Shown here: in pieces, positions 34,311 to 44,922 of the stretch
Layout of the letters: each line of letters begins with the position of its first letter
Numbering within the stretch: position 1 is the stretch's first letter
Assembly (NCBI RefSeq): GCF_000764305.2
Contig: NW_025931515.1
Coordinates: forward strand, 124,001 to 188,000
Direction: 5' to 3'
Length of the DNA: 64,000 bases
From: Hyalella azteca
Taxonomy: Eukaryota > Arthropoda > Malacostraca > Amphipoda > Hyalellidae
Notes under the pieces: generated by a model
Seen by the model: only the letters and a program-made list of their open reading frames with translations
The model's database searches: none
What the model was told of the DNA's origin: nothing
Translations under genes and position numbers: made by a program

Positions 34311-35845
34311 ACTGACTTAAAGAGGAGCATTTGTGACTTAAGAGGAGCATTTGTGACTTAAAGAGGAGCATTTGAGACTTAAAGAGGAGCATTTGTGACT
34401 TAAAGAGGAGCATTTGAGACTTAAAGAGGAGCATTTGTGACTTAAAGAGGAGCATTTGAGACTTAAAGAGGAGCATTTGTGACTTAAAGAGGAGCATTTG
34501 AGACTTAAAGAGGAGCATTTGTGACTTAAAGAGGAGCATTTGAGACTTAAAGAGGAGCATTTGTGACTTAAAGAGGAGCATTTGAGACTTAAAGAGGAGC
34601 ATTTGTGACTTAAAGAGGAGCATTTGAGACTTAAAGAGGAGCATTTGTGACTTAAAGAGGAATTTATGACTTAAATAGGAGCATTTGTGACTTAAAGAGG
34701 ATAAATTCAGGCTTAAAGAGGAGCATTTGTGACTTAAAGAGGAGCATTTCTGACTTAAAGAGGAGCAGTTGTGACTAAAAGAGGAGCATTTGTGACTTAG
34801 AGAGAAGCATCTGTGACTTAAAAAGGAGCATTAGCGACTTAAAAAGGAGCGTTTGTGACTTGAAATGGAGCATTTGGGACTTAAAGAGGAGCATTTTTGA
34901 CTTAAAGAAGAATTTGTGATTTAAAGAGGAGCATTTGTGACTTAAAGAGGAGTATTTGTGACTTAAAGAGGAGCATTTGTGACTTAAAGAGGAGCATTTG
35001 TGACTTAAAGAGGAGCACTTGTGACATGAAGAGGAGCATTTGTGACATAAAAAGGAGCATTTGTGACTTAAAGAGGAGCATTCGTGACTTAAAGAGGAGC
35101 ATTTGTGACTTGAAGAGGAGCATATGTGACATAAAAAGGAGCATTTGTGACTTAATGAGGGGCATTTTTGACTAAAAGAGGAGCATTTGTGACTTAAAGT
35201 GCAATTGTGACTCAAAGAGTAGCATTTGTGACTTAAAGAGGAGCATTTGTGACATAAAAACGAGCATTTGTGACTTAAAGAGGAGCATTTGGGACTTAAA
35301 GAGGAGCATTTGTGACTCAAAGAGGAGCATTTGCGGCTTAAAGAGGAGCATTTGCGGCTTAAAGAGGAGCATTTTTTGTGGCTTAAAGAGGAGCGTTTGT
35401 GATTCAAAGAGGAACGTTTGTGACTTAAAAAGGAGCATTTGTGACTTAAATAGGGGCATTTGCATGTGGCTTAAAGAGGAGCGTTTGTGACTCAGATAGG
35501 AGCATTTGCCACTTTAATTAAGAGGAGCATTTGTGACTTAAAGAAGAGCATTTGTGACTTAAATTGTGACTTAAAGAGGAGCATTTTTGACTTAAAGAGA
35601 AGCAATGGTGACTTAAAGAGAAGCATAAGCGACTTACAGAGGAGCATTTGTGACTTAGAGAGGAATTTGTGACTTAAGGGGAAGCATTGGTGACTTGAAG
35701 AGTAGCATTGTGACGTAAAAAGGAGCATTTTTGACTTAAAGAGGAGCATATATGACATGAAAAGGAACATTTGTGATTTAAAGAGTAGCATATGTGACTT
35801 AAAGAGGAGCATTTGTAACTTAAAGAGGAGCATTTGCGACTTAAT
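34311..35845. repeat. 21-bp satellite (gtgacttaaagaggagcatt t)n with 42-bp higher-order part
   Basis: About 70 units of a 21-bp repeat. From about 34353 to 34640 units with tgtgactt and tgagactt strictly alternate: gagactt falls at 34374, 34416, 34458, 34500, 34542, 34584 and 34626, exactly 42 bp apart. Units after 34650 are more diverged with unit-size changes. The strict alternation marks recent amplification of a dimer. Long frames in several phases are artefacts of seven-codon periodicity. Confidence 0.96.
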
Positions 35846-36285
35846 AATATACGTTTAAAAATTACTTTTTAAAGACATCACTTCTAAAGAATCCAGTGTT
35901 ACCAATGTTACAGATGTACAATGAATTTCTAATTTTATTTTATCTGTCAATTGATTCATGCATTTCCTCTAACTTCACACAAGTGTGCAAAATTTCCGAT
36001 CAACTGGACAGGTAAAAGTGTGTGGTATATCAATTATTTATAAGATTTGTAGCTGACAAAATTATTTGTTCAGTTTTTTGATACCTATTGAAAAAAAAAT
36101 TATTTCTTAAATTATTTATTTTGCCGTTTGATTTATGCATTGTCTCCAACTTTACGCAAGTGTGCAAAATTTCAGAGCGATAGAATAAGTAGACGTGTGT
36201 TAAATTTCGTTTATAAGCTTGATTTGTGGCAGACAGACAGACGGACAGACAAACAACAAGAAGTGAATTTAAAGAGAAGTGTTGT
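35846..36285. mobile_element. Insertion inside the 21-bp satellite, dimeric, with gaca-rich end
   Basis: Non-satellite sequence splits the array. It holds two related halves: caagtgtgcaaaatttc at 35979 and again at 36157, each followed by about 100 bp of similar sequence. It ends in gcagacagacagacggacag. Phrases such as tgcaaaatttcagagcgat followed by a gaca tail are common at ends of interspersed elements in invertebrates, which is why I call it mobile. No coding region or clear target-site duplication is visible. Confidence 0.55.
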
Positions 36286-36725
36286 AAAAAGGAGCATTTG
36301 TGACTTAAAGAGAAACACATAATACTTAAAGAGGAGCGTTTGTGGCTTAAAGAGGAATTTATGGCTTAAAGTGGAGAATATGTGACTTAATGAAAGAGGA
36401 ACATTTGTGTCTTAAAGCTAGAGGAGCATTTGTGACATAGAGGGGGATTTATAACTATGACTCAAAATTTTGCATTTGTGACTTAAAGAGGAATTTGTGG
36501 CTCAAAGTAGAGAATTTGTGACTTAAAGAGGAGAGGAACATTTGTGACTTAAAGAGGAGCATTTAATTGTGACTTAAAGAGTAATTTGCGACTTGTAGAG
36601 GAGCATTTTTAACTTAAAGAGGAGCATTTATGACTCAAAATTTTGCATTTGTGACTTATAGTTTTGGATTAGTGACTTGGTGAAGAGCATTGGTCACTTA
36701 AAGAGAAATATTAATTGATGACTGG
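36286..36725. repeat. 21-bp satellite, diverged right part
   Basis: Same family as 34311-35845 resumes (gtgacttaaagaggagcatt) but with many indels and partial units, as expected for the decaying edge of an array. Confidence 0.9.
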
Positions 36726-36739
36726 AAAAAAATGCATCA

Positions 36740-36845
36740 GGTGACCTAAATAAGTTGGTCGTAAGTTGCTGTTGTGGTGGTCGTAAGTTACAGTTGTCGT
36801 GGTCGTAAGTCATAGTTTCGACGGTCGTAAGTCACTACCAGCGTA
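36740..36845. repeat. ~25-bp repeat (tggtcgtaagtNacagttg), 4 units
   Basis: Four units, each with gtcgtaagt and then a variable segment. Confidence 0.8.
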
Positions 36846-37390
36846 GGGCTTTAATGACCTTCAATTCTCAAGCCCCAAAACCCAACAGAAGCTCCGACGC
36901 CCGCCATCTTTACGCAAATCTGCGCGCAGGAATATCGCGTAATTGCAGGATTCGGGGAGAGAATTGCTGGAAAATTGCAGGATTTCGGGAGCCGGAGAAA
37001 GTTCAGCTTGAATGATTCTGTACAATGAGTAAATTTTCATTACAATACTCAGGTAGTGTACTATAATTACGATTAATTGGTTTACACGAACGAAAAAATT
37101 AAGCTGCGGACTTTGGATTGCTATAAAGGGAATTTAAAGTTAATGGTTTTTGACGAGCAGAAGTGAGGTGAAAATGCACGATCAGCTAACAATTGGTGTT
37201 AGAAAATATACAAAATATAACGTATATAAGAAATAATTTCCAATCAAAACTCTCACCAAAAATACCGTTGTTAACAAGAAAAGATTAAATGGCTAACAGG
37301 TTGAACGAATAACTGGTTAAATGGCTAATCTTAAATCTTAAATGTGTAAAAAGTTAAACGTACAACAGGTTGAATGGATTAATGTACCTT
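36846..37390. other. Unique sequence
   Basis: GC-richer at 36880-36990 (aagctccgacgcccgccatc). ggctaacaggttgaac and related words repeat loosely at 37275-37375. No gene supported. Confidence 0.4.
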
Positions 37391-37622
37391 GTACCCAACA
37401 TGCCTTGTACAACATACCTCACACCCAACATACCTCACACCCAACATACCTCACACCCAACATACCTCACACCCAACATACCTCACACCCAACATACCTC
37501 ACACCCAACATACCTCACACCCAACATACCTCACACCCAACATACCACACACCCAACATACCTCACACCCAACATACCCCACTCCCAACATACCCCACAC
37601 CCAACATACCCCACACCTATCA
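37391..37622. repeat. 16-bp array (cctcacacccaacata)n, about 14 units
   Basis: Almost perfect units; edges degrade on both sides (gtacccaacatgcc on the left, ccccacacctatcata on the right). Open in all three plus frames because 16-bp periodicity lacks stops. Confidence 0.95.
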
Positions 37623-37889
37623 TACCATAATTTAACCTAAATAAACTTCAAAAAATGTAACTGAATTGTTCAAACTCTTGAAGATAAGAAGTCAAATATA
37701 AAACTTAAACTTTTTCTCCGTCAAAAGTGTAGGATTTCGTTTGAGTTGGTAAGGAATGTATCCTGCTAAGCTGTTATGCTAATAAGAGCTAATAACAGCC
37801 TGGCGCTGCCACTACAAGCGTGCGGTCCGCACGAGCTACCGGACCTATAACAGCAGAACATGTATGTTAGCGGCAACTGTACTCGTGCA

Positions 37890-38660
37890 ACGTATAACAA
37901 AATATAACATTTCTCTTGCAACATGAAACAGGATATAACATTCCTCATGCAGCATGTAATCGAACATAACATTTCTCAGATAAAATATAACAGAATATAT
38001 AATTTCTCGTGAAACGTCTAACAGAATATGATATTTATTAAGTAACATATAACAAAATATAATATTAATATTCTCATACAAAATGTAACAGAATATAGTA
38101 TTTCTTATAAGCAATATGTAATCGAACATAACATTTCTCAGATAAAATATAACAGAATGTATTATTTCTCATGCAACGTTTAACAGAATATAATATTTCT
38201 TATGTAACATGTAACAAAATATAAAATTAATATTCTCATACAAATGTAACAGAATATAGCATTTCTTATAAGCAACATGTAACAGAACATAGAATTTTTC
38301 AAATAAAATATGACAGAATATATTATTTCTCATGCAACGTCTAACAGAATATAATATATTTCTTATTTCTTATGTAACACCGAACAGAATATAACATTAA
38401 TATTCTCGTACAAAATGTAACAGGATATAGCATTTCTTAAGCAACATATAACAGAACATAACATTATTCAAAGACAATATATAACTGAATCTTTTATTTT
38501 ACAAGCAACATTTAGCAGAATAAAACATTTATCAAGCAAGCAACATATGACAAAATATAACATTTTCTAATGCAACATGTAACAGAACATAAAATTTCTT
38601 AAAAATAATATAACAAAATATATTATTTCCTATGCATGTTACAGAATATAACTTCTATTA
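37890..38660. repeat. ~32-bp array with ~162-bp higher-order period
   Basis: Monomers look like aacatgtaacagaatataac then atttctcatgc. The variant tcagataaaatataacagaa appears at 37975 and 38137 (162 apart), and a related one at about 38298 and 38467. Each period thus has about five monomers in the same order, including one with attaatattctcatac. Confidence 0.85.
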
Positions 38661-38800
38661 TGCCTTCCAGAGCACAAGAACAACAACAAAAACAACGAGC
38701 GTTATAATGAGGGCTAAGTTATTTTTTAATGAGAACAAAATCGGTTTAAAGAAGATAAAAGTTGTCTTAATGAGATTGTTTTGAAAAATTTTCAAACGAA

Positions 38801-39078
38801 ACATTTGAGGAACTTGCGAACACTTGAAGAACTTGTGAACACTTGAAGAACTTGTGAATACTTGAAGAACTTGTGAATACTTGAAGAACTCGTGAACACT
38901 TGAAGAACTCGTGAACACTTGAAGAACTCGTGAACACTTGAAGAACTTGTGAACACTTAAAGAACTTGTGAACACTTAAAGAACTTGTGAACACTTGAAG
39001 AACTTACACTCAAAAAACTTCTTTTAGAACAGACAAAGAACTTCTTTTTGAACAGTCAAAGAACTTGTGAACACCTGC
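38801..39078. repeat. 19-bp array (cacttgaagaacttgtgaa)n, about 11-13 units
   Basis: Clear 19-bp units to about 39010, with blocks of acttgt and of actcgt units. Then altered units (agaacttctttttgaac) reach 39078. The minus-strand frames are repeat artefacts. Confidence 0.92.
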
Positions 39079-39906
39079 AGAACAGCGTTCTCTCACCAGG
39101 CCCTGGAGCATGGTCTCCTCATAGGCCTGGTAGGCTCAGTAATTACACGTAGGCCGGCCATTCAAACGGCAATTTTGCTCTCAAAAAACTCGCTCGCATC
39201 GCTGGCTGGAGCGGCCGCTGCTCCATTTCTTGATTCTCCCTCATTTGTACGCCGGGGGCAGTTGTACGCTCTCGTACATTTGCACATTCCCACGCTACAC
39301 ATTCTCATACATTCCTTTTTGTGCGTGTGTGTGATCTCCTACATTTATACGTTAATAATTCGTAAGTTACTTCATGAAACTGTACCTAATTGTCATCTAT
39401 AATTCAATTACGTGCATTTCTACGTTTTCAGAAATTTGTACCTTTCGTACGTTTATATGCGTTCTACATTACATACATTTATATACGTTCTTCATTACAT
39501 ACGTTTTTCATATGCTTAAAATTTTTAGAAGTATGTTTGTTCCATTTTTTCAAACCTTGACATTATTTTCGAAATATATCTTCATCCCCGTTACCTTCAC
39601 ACCCTTCATTCCTTGCATTAAATCTCTACGTTACTCTATATCATCACATTCCATCTAATTGCCTTTACATTATTTTTAGCCTGTATGTTCTCAACTATAG
39701 ACAATCCCTCAAGCGATCGCTGTTCTCTTAACCTTCACAGCTTCTCAAGTGTTTACATTCCATGAAACTTTGTTTTTACCCCCAACCTGCAACCTCTCGC
39801 TCTGGAATTTTATTCATTAATAATTAGAAAATGTATATTGCATATACTTCTAGTTTCCATCAAGAAAAATGTTCAAGTTTGAACGCTTGTTTTGAACGAA
39901 GGTTGC
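39079..39906. other. Unique sequence with a loose tacgttc repeat
   Basis: GC-richer at 39090-39260, with a 111-codon plus frame from 39067 that shows no recognisable domain. From 39250 to 39520, tacatttatacgttcttcat words repeat loosely. Confidence 0.4.
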
Positions 39907-40027
39907 ACCTCTCTCTCTCCTCCCTCCTCCTCCTTTCCCCTTCCTTCTCCTCCCCTTCCCCTCACCCTCCTTTCCCTTTAATCCTCCCCTTCTCCCCTCT
40001 TCCCCTGTCCTCCTCCCTCTCGCCCCC
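39907..40027. repeat. Homopyrimidine-rich tract, ~120 bp
   Basis: Nearly all c and t (only a handful of purines). Such tracts can adopt triplex DNA when mirror-symmetric. No other function is visible. Confidence 0.85.
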
Positions 40028-40264
40028 GTATGGTGATCCATCATCATCACTACCGCGGATCAAATTCACGAGCTCCCACAGCTGGCGATGGTGAAATTAT
40101 CAGCGCGTCTTCGATGGCCATCGATAATCACCACGCAGAAATTCATTATGGGCTTAATGAATTATGGGCGCGTTATGGCAGGCCAGCCTTTCATTTACTG
40201 GTATACGCATAATTTCCTGTTATATTTCATGTTGATATTGTGCGTGCAGCTCATCATTACATTG

Positions 40265-40790
40265 ACTGATGTGTAGGTACGGTCTACTGACGGATTTGTA
40301 CAGTCGACTAATGTGTAGGTACGATTGAATGATGTGTAGGTACGGTCTACTGACGGATTTGTACAGTCGACTAATGTGTAGGTACGATTGAATGATGTGT
40401 AGGTACGGTCAACTGATGTATATGTACGGTCTATTGACGGATTTGTGCAGTCGACTGATGTGTATATATATAGGTACGATTGAATGATGTGTAGGTACGG
40501 TCAACTGATGTATAGGTACGGTCTACTGACGGATTTGTACAGTCGACTGATGTGTAAGGTACGATTGAATGATGTGTAGGTACGGTCAACTGCTGTATAG
40601 GTACGATCGACTAATGTGTAGGTACGATTGAATGATGTGTAGGTACGGTCGACTAATGTGTAGGTACGATTGAATGATGTGCAGGTACGGTCAACTGATG
40701 TATAGGTACGGTCTACTGACGGGTTTGTACAGTCGACTGATGTGTAGATACGATTGAATGAAGTGAAGGAGCGGTCGACTGATGTGTAAT
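40265..40790. repeat. 21-bp array with 63- and 84-bp higher-order units
   Basis: Monomer variants: gatgtgtaggtacggtctac, tgacggatttgtacagtcga and taatgtgtaggtacgattga. ggtctac occurs at 40281 and 40344, giving a three-monomer period of 63 bp. Later periods gain a fourth monomer (ggtcaactgatgta). The frame on the minus strand is an artefact. Confidence 0.92.
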
Positions 40791-42166
40791 CACTGACGAA
40801 TATCACGCTTGTGCACAACGATTATATTGCGTATCAGAATAATGATTGCTTTGCTTAACTCGATAGTAAAACTTGATGGCTTGGATGCAGAAGTTGGAAT
40901 TGTTCTGCAGACAGGATATAAACTCGACTACGAAAATAGTAATAAAATTTTATCGTTATTGGTCGGTGGTTTGATGCTCGTCCATGCGACAAGATTGCGC
41001 CTAAAGCTGGAATAATTCGATTATCGAGGTAATGCTGAGGGAAATTCCTAATTTTCTGTAAACGTAACCCTCTATTTGCTGAGGTAACCACTAGTACCCT
41101 ACTTAGGTAAGAATAACATTGATGTTAATATAGGCGTAGTCGACTGACTCGACTCGAACAGTCAGAGAGAACAAGTGGTCAAATTCACGCGAAAAAATGC
41201 CAGTCTATATTAATAAAAATTGCTTATAAATATTTCATTCCACAAATTATGAACATAAAGTCAAACCAAAATTAACAAAATTCACGGATGCGTGCACGGT
41301 GAGATAGCCAGTTTCCAGACCTGCTACTTTCATTCGCCTCGAAACATAGAAGATCATGCGATATATTCACGAAATGTATCTCTTACAGAACGCTTCATCA
41401 AATTTTGAGATAGGGAGACTAAACGCCTTGTATTCAACCAATACGGTACATATTTTTAAGTCATACAACCTCCGTTGGATAATATTTTATAACAAGTTGT
41501 GAAATTCAGATACTGGATAGCGTGTATAATAATTCAGTTTTTTGCAGTCAGCGCAAATAAATTTTCTTTCAATTGCGGTTTTCTATGATGGACCAAGATG
41601 CTAAACTAATGTAAAATGCTGTCACGACTCTCTAGTCTCGACTCTCGAGTGAATCATCTTGCACAACTGTGGAAGCAGTTGAATGTACCAGCTAAGATGC
41701 AGAATGATGAACAGCATACGAAAATATTCTGGGCCTAATTCTTTCGTCTCTTCTTTCACTCAGCAATCGCTGATCGTTGAGAGTGTGTCGGACATAATAA
41801 ATTGAATCAGAAGTAGCAAGCTAATACAAATTTCAGCTCCAACAAGAACCTAATAGTGCTTAGGCTGACAACCGTGATTTCTTCATAAGCGAACTCTTAA
41901 AATCAATATTTTTAATTCTCAAAGCAGGCTGGACCGTTTGTTTTTTAAGACGATCCCTGCACTTTGAGGGCTCCGTCATCCCAAACCGCGAGTGGCGGCG
42001 CCCGGCGTTGCACACGATGGCGGCTGTACACTGCTGGCGACGTGGCAACGCATCCTGAACGCTGCTGGTGACGTGGCAATCATTCTTTCCAATGTAAATA
42101 GTTTTGGCACATTTTGCTGATTTTCGTACATTTTGGTAGTGGTATGTAAATATAGTACATACTACC
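40791..42166. other. Unique sequence
   Basis: No supported gene. A GC-rich piece lies at 41965-42075 (gcggcgcccggcgttgc, with gctgctggtgacgtggcaa twice in similar form). Confidence 0.4.
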
Positions 42167-42336
42167 CAGAGGTGGGCAGTAGCACGCTACATGTAGCGGC
42201 CGCTACATTTTCAGTAGCGGTATAGCGGCGCTACATTTAGAGCAATGTAGCTGTAGCGGTAGCGCCCGCTACATTTAGAGCATGTAGCGGTAGCGGTAGC
42301 GGCCGCTTCATTTCAAAGTAGCGCTGCCCAGCTCTG
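42167..42336. mobile_element. Short non-autonomous hAT-like element (170 bp)
   Basis: The left end CAGAGGTGGGCAGTAGC and the right end GCGCTGCCCAGCTCTG are imperfect inverted repeats; CAGAGNTGGGCA-type ends are typical of hAT superfamily transposons. The interior is made of gtagcggccgctac-like, self-complementary words. The flanking eight bases (atactacc / atacatcg) share only part of an expected 8-bp target-site duplication. No transposase is encoded, so any movement would depend on an element elsewhere. Confidence 0.7.
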
Positions 42337-43830
42337 ATACATCGTAATACACTAATACTTTGATGTTGACGGCACTACCGCGGCTGATATTTTATTGACA
42401 ACTTTGACATTTGATTGACATCTGGTGACATTTTATTATCAGCTTGATTGACGTTTCATTGTTCTAGAAGAACATGGTGAGGTGGCCATGCCATATTTGC
42501 TGGCGATTGGCGATACTCAGTTGATTGTTCCTCCTGGCTACTCTCTTTAAACTTTGTATAGGTTTTGGTTCCTGGATTTTATTGGGTGACGGAGTTCGAT
42601 TTTATTTAAATTAATATTATGCGTTATTAGTAACAATTTTTTACATAAAAGCATGCGACACAGTTTTTAACGGCAAATCAATACGTCTATATATCACGTT
42701 TCTTCCAGTTAGGGATGAAACATGAGGCATGCATTGTGAAATTGTCATTTGTCAGTTCCCCGGACTGTCAGGTGATCACAATAATACGTTAGACTTACCC
42801 CTATTCCTTCATCGCCAAACACGATTTTTCTCCATTGAGCATCCATCGGAAATAATTTCGAAAATTTTTCAATTTTCGTCTATTACCGGGAGAGCACTTC
42901 AAATGCTTCACGCTATCCTTGATTACTGAGTACTGCAGTATAATAGAACTGCAGGTTATATACTCACAATAAATTGAAATGTTGCAATAAATCAGATTCC
43001 GTTCGCGGCTTCTCAATTTCACATTGTCCTTGCAGTATGGATGTTTATCAAAGAGCAATTCTAAGTAAATGAATCTCATCATATTATTCTTGACTTGAAA
43101 GTGAAATAAAATCAATAAATGTAGTGCATAACATTTTAATTAATTCGTATCCAGATAGCTTTTCGGGTACTCAAATTCATTCAGTCGACGCCTCTGCTGA
43201 TTTAGCATAACGCGATTAACGCTTCATCCTATCTACTCGAAGATCAATACGTCTACATTCGCTCATAAATATCTCTGAAACTTATATAATATACGATCTA
43301 ATTATATCGCCAAGTGATCATGGCCATTACTTCTACCATTATAGTATCGTACTCCATGCACTAATGCTATCCCGGCGCATGAAAACCCAAATGCTATTCA
43401 CAGCCAAAATCCTCCCATGAACCCTTCCGTAATTGTACAATAAACGCTATATTCCACTTCAACACCTAACGTCAGGTAAAGACCAAATGTTAAAAGGTTA
43501 ACAAGAATGGTAAAACGCACGATTTCGTTGCCCTCGTGAAATTGCAAGGTGTGTTCATCTAACGGTTGAAGAGGAAAGTGTGCCCAGACGAACTCCTCTG
43601 ACAGCAGCTGGCTGCGACCGCTGCCACTTCAGGACGGAACTTTCAAGAACCAATGGAAGAACAGCACTGGCCAGTTCCGAGGCGTTGAGCCAGTGAAGAC
43701 ATTTCTTTGTTAATAAACTTAATTTTCCTGAGCACTGATCAATACTAATAAAGTAACCTGAGACCTTTGGCTACTATTCAGGCGTTGCTGGACCCACTAG
43801 GCTTGGATGGCTCCAAGTTGGTGTCCCTAG
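42337..43830. other. Unique sequence
   Basis: No gene supported. tttgattgacatctggtgac and ttgattgacgtttcattg near 42410-42460 form a short loose repeat. The rest is AT-rich. Confidence 0.45.
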
Positions 43831-43940
43831 TCGTGGTTGGTGCCTCCAGGTGTGGTTGGTGCCCCCAGATGTGGTTGGTGCCCCCAGATGTGGTTGGTGC
43901 CCCCAGATGTGTTGGTGCCCCCAGATGTGGTTGGTGCCTG
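43831..43940. repeat. 19-bp array (tgtggttggtgcccccaga)n, 5 units
   Basis: Five units with a one-base deletion in the fourth (tgtgttgg). Confidence 0.9.
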
Positions 43941-44785
43941 TTGCTAGAGAGCTCACTGCCATCACAGTTCCAAAAATAAATTCCTAGGCCTATAAATTCG
44001 TCGCTCAGTTTCACAGGATGAAGCAATGCAATAGGGCAAGAAAGATGCGAAGGACGACTCGCGACCACGCGCATGCATAGTTTTTAACTCCGTTTCAGTT
44101 ATAAGTTAAGAAAGAGAAGGATTAAAATGAGCAGTTTTGACAAAATGGAAAGTCATTGTACTTTTAATCAAGAAGTTAAGGAGGGGCAGTGTGATAAAAT
44201 TTAAACGATAGAAACAAGAGTGATGGTGATTCGCCTGCTGCCATGCAAGTGAAATCATGTTCATGTCTGGGTTTGTAAGTTGAGCCAATATGAGCAGAGT
44301 TGAACAATAGATTACAACAATGACTTATCTTTTATAAAATTGCCACAAAGTAATGCCCAAATGCCGGGAAAGACTTATACCATAGCTAGGAGTTTAGCAA
44401 TTTCAAAGTAAGAGTCCAGAGATTTTATTTTAGATAATGGAATCTGAGTTTTAAGCTATTTGAAATACGATTTATTGATGTTTATTCAATAGTGTTTTTC
44501 TTTCATTATCCTTGTCGGGTGGATTGTAGTCTATCCCCTTTCTTATCCCTCCTATCTTCGGGTTAGTTCCTATAGGATTATTTACAATAAACATAAAAAC
44601 CATGGACTTATTGACTGAACCCGAAATCACTTTCGTACAGAACCTTGTGAAGATGAGCACATTACCAGATCTGTACACTTAACGAATAAAAATGTCCATA
44701 CGATTCTTTAATTTTAAAGACGGTAATTTGTGTCAATTGAATTGACCCAGCCAATTGTGAAAATATCTCGAAATTTTGTACTCAC
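43941..44785. other. Unique sequence, possible intron downstream of the minus-strand exon
   Basis: No exon recognised. If the exon at 44786-44922 is real, this would be intron. Confidence 0.35.
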
Positions 44786-44922
44786 GCATTCATAATTCCT
44801 GCCAATATTTGAGGAAACAGCGTCCTGTGGCACTGCCTTCCAAAATGCACATCGCGAAGCCTGACATCCAACATCGCTTGGTTGTAGGAAGGCTCACCAC
44901 TAAACTGAAGTTTCTTAATTTC
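44786..44922 (-). CDS. Possible internal exon of an unidentified gene
   Basis: On the minus strand an acceptor-like ttgtgCAG ends at 44923 and is preceded by a t-rich stretch. An exact GTGAGT donor starts at 44785. Between them 137 bases are open, giving 45 codons plus two bases (phase 0 in, phase 2 out). The peptide includes MLDVRLRDVHFGRQC and then HRTLFPQILAG; its mixed, non-repetitive composition and GC content differ from the AT-driven frames nearby. I do not recognise the family. About 120 bp upstream on the same strand another open stretch (45046-45270) contains AGYTPKEYLPRAQLESV, which could be a neighbouring exon, but I could not place splice sites there and its upstream end has an in-frame stop. 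It could also be a pseudogene fragment. Confidence 0.35.

Noticed and set aside
34775..35407. 210-codon serine/lysine/cysteine repeat frame
   Set aside because: Read-through of the 21-bp satellite; open in more than one phase and broken by indels.
39067..39402. 111-codon plus-strand frame with an alanine-rich middle
   Set aside because: It begins within the 19-bp array and ends in AT-rich low-complexity sequence; no domain or splice context.
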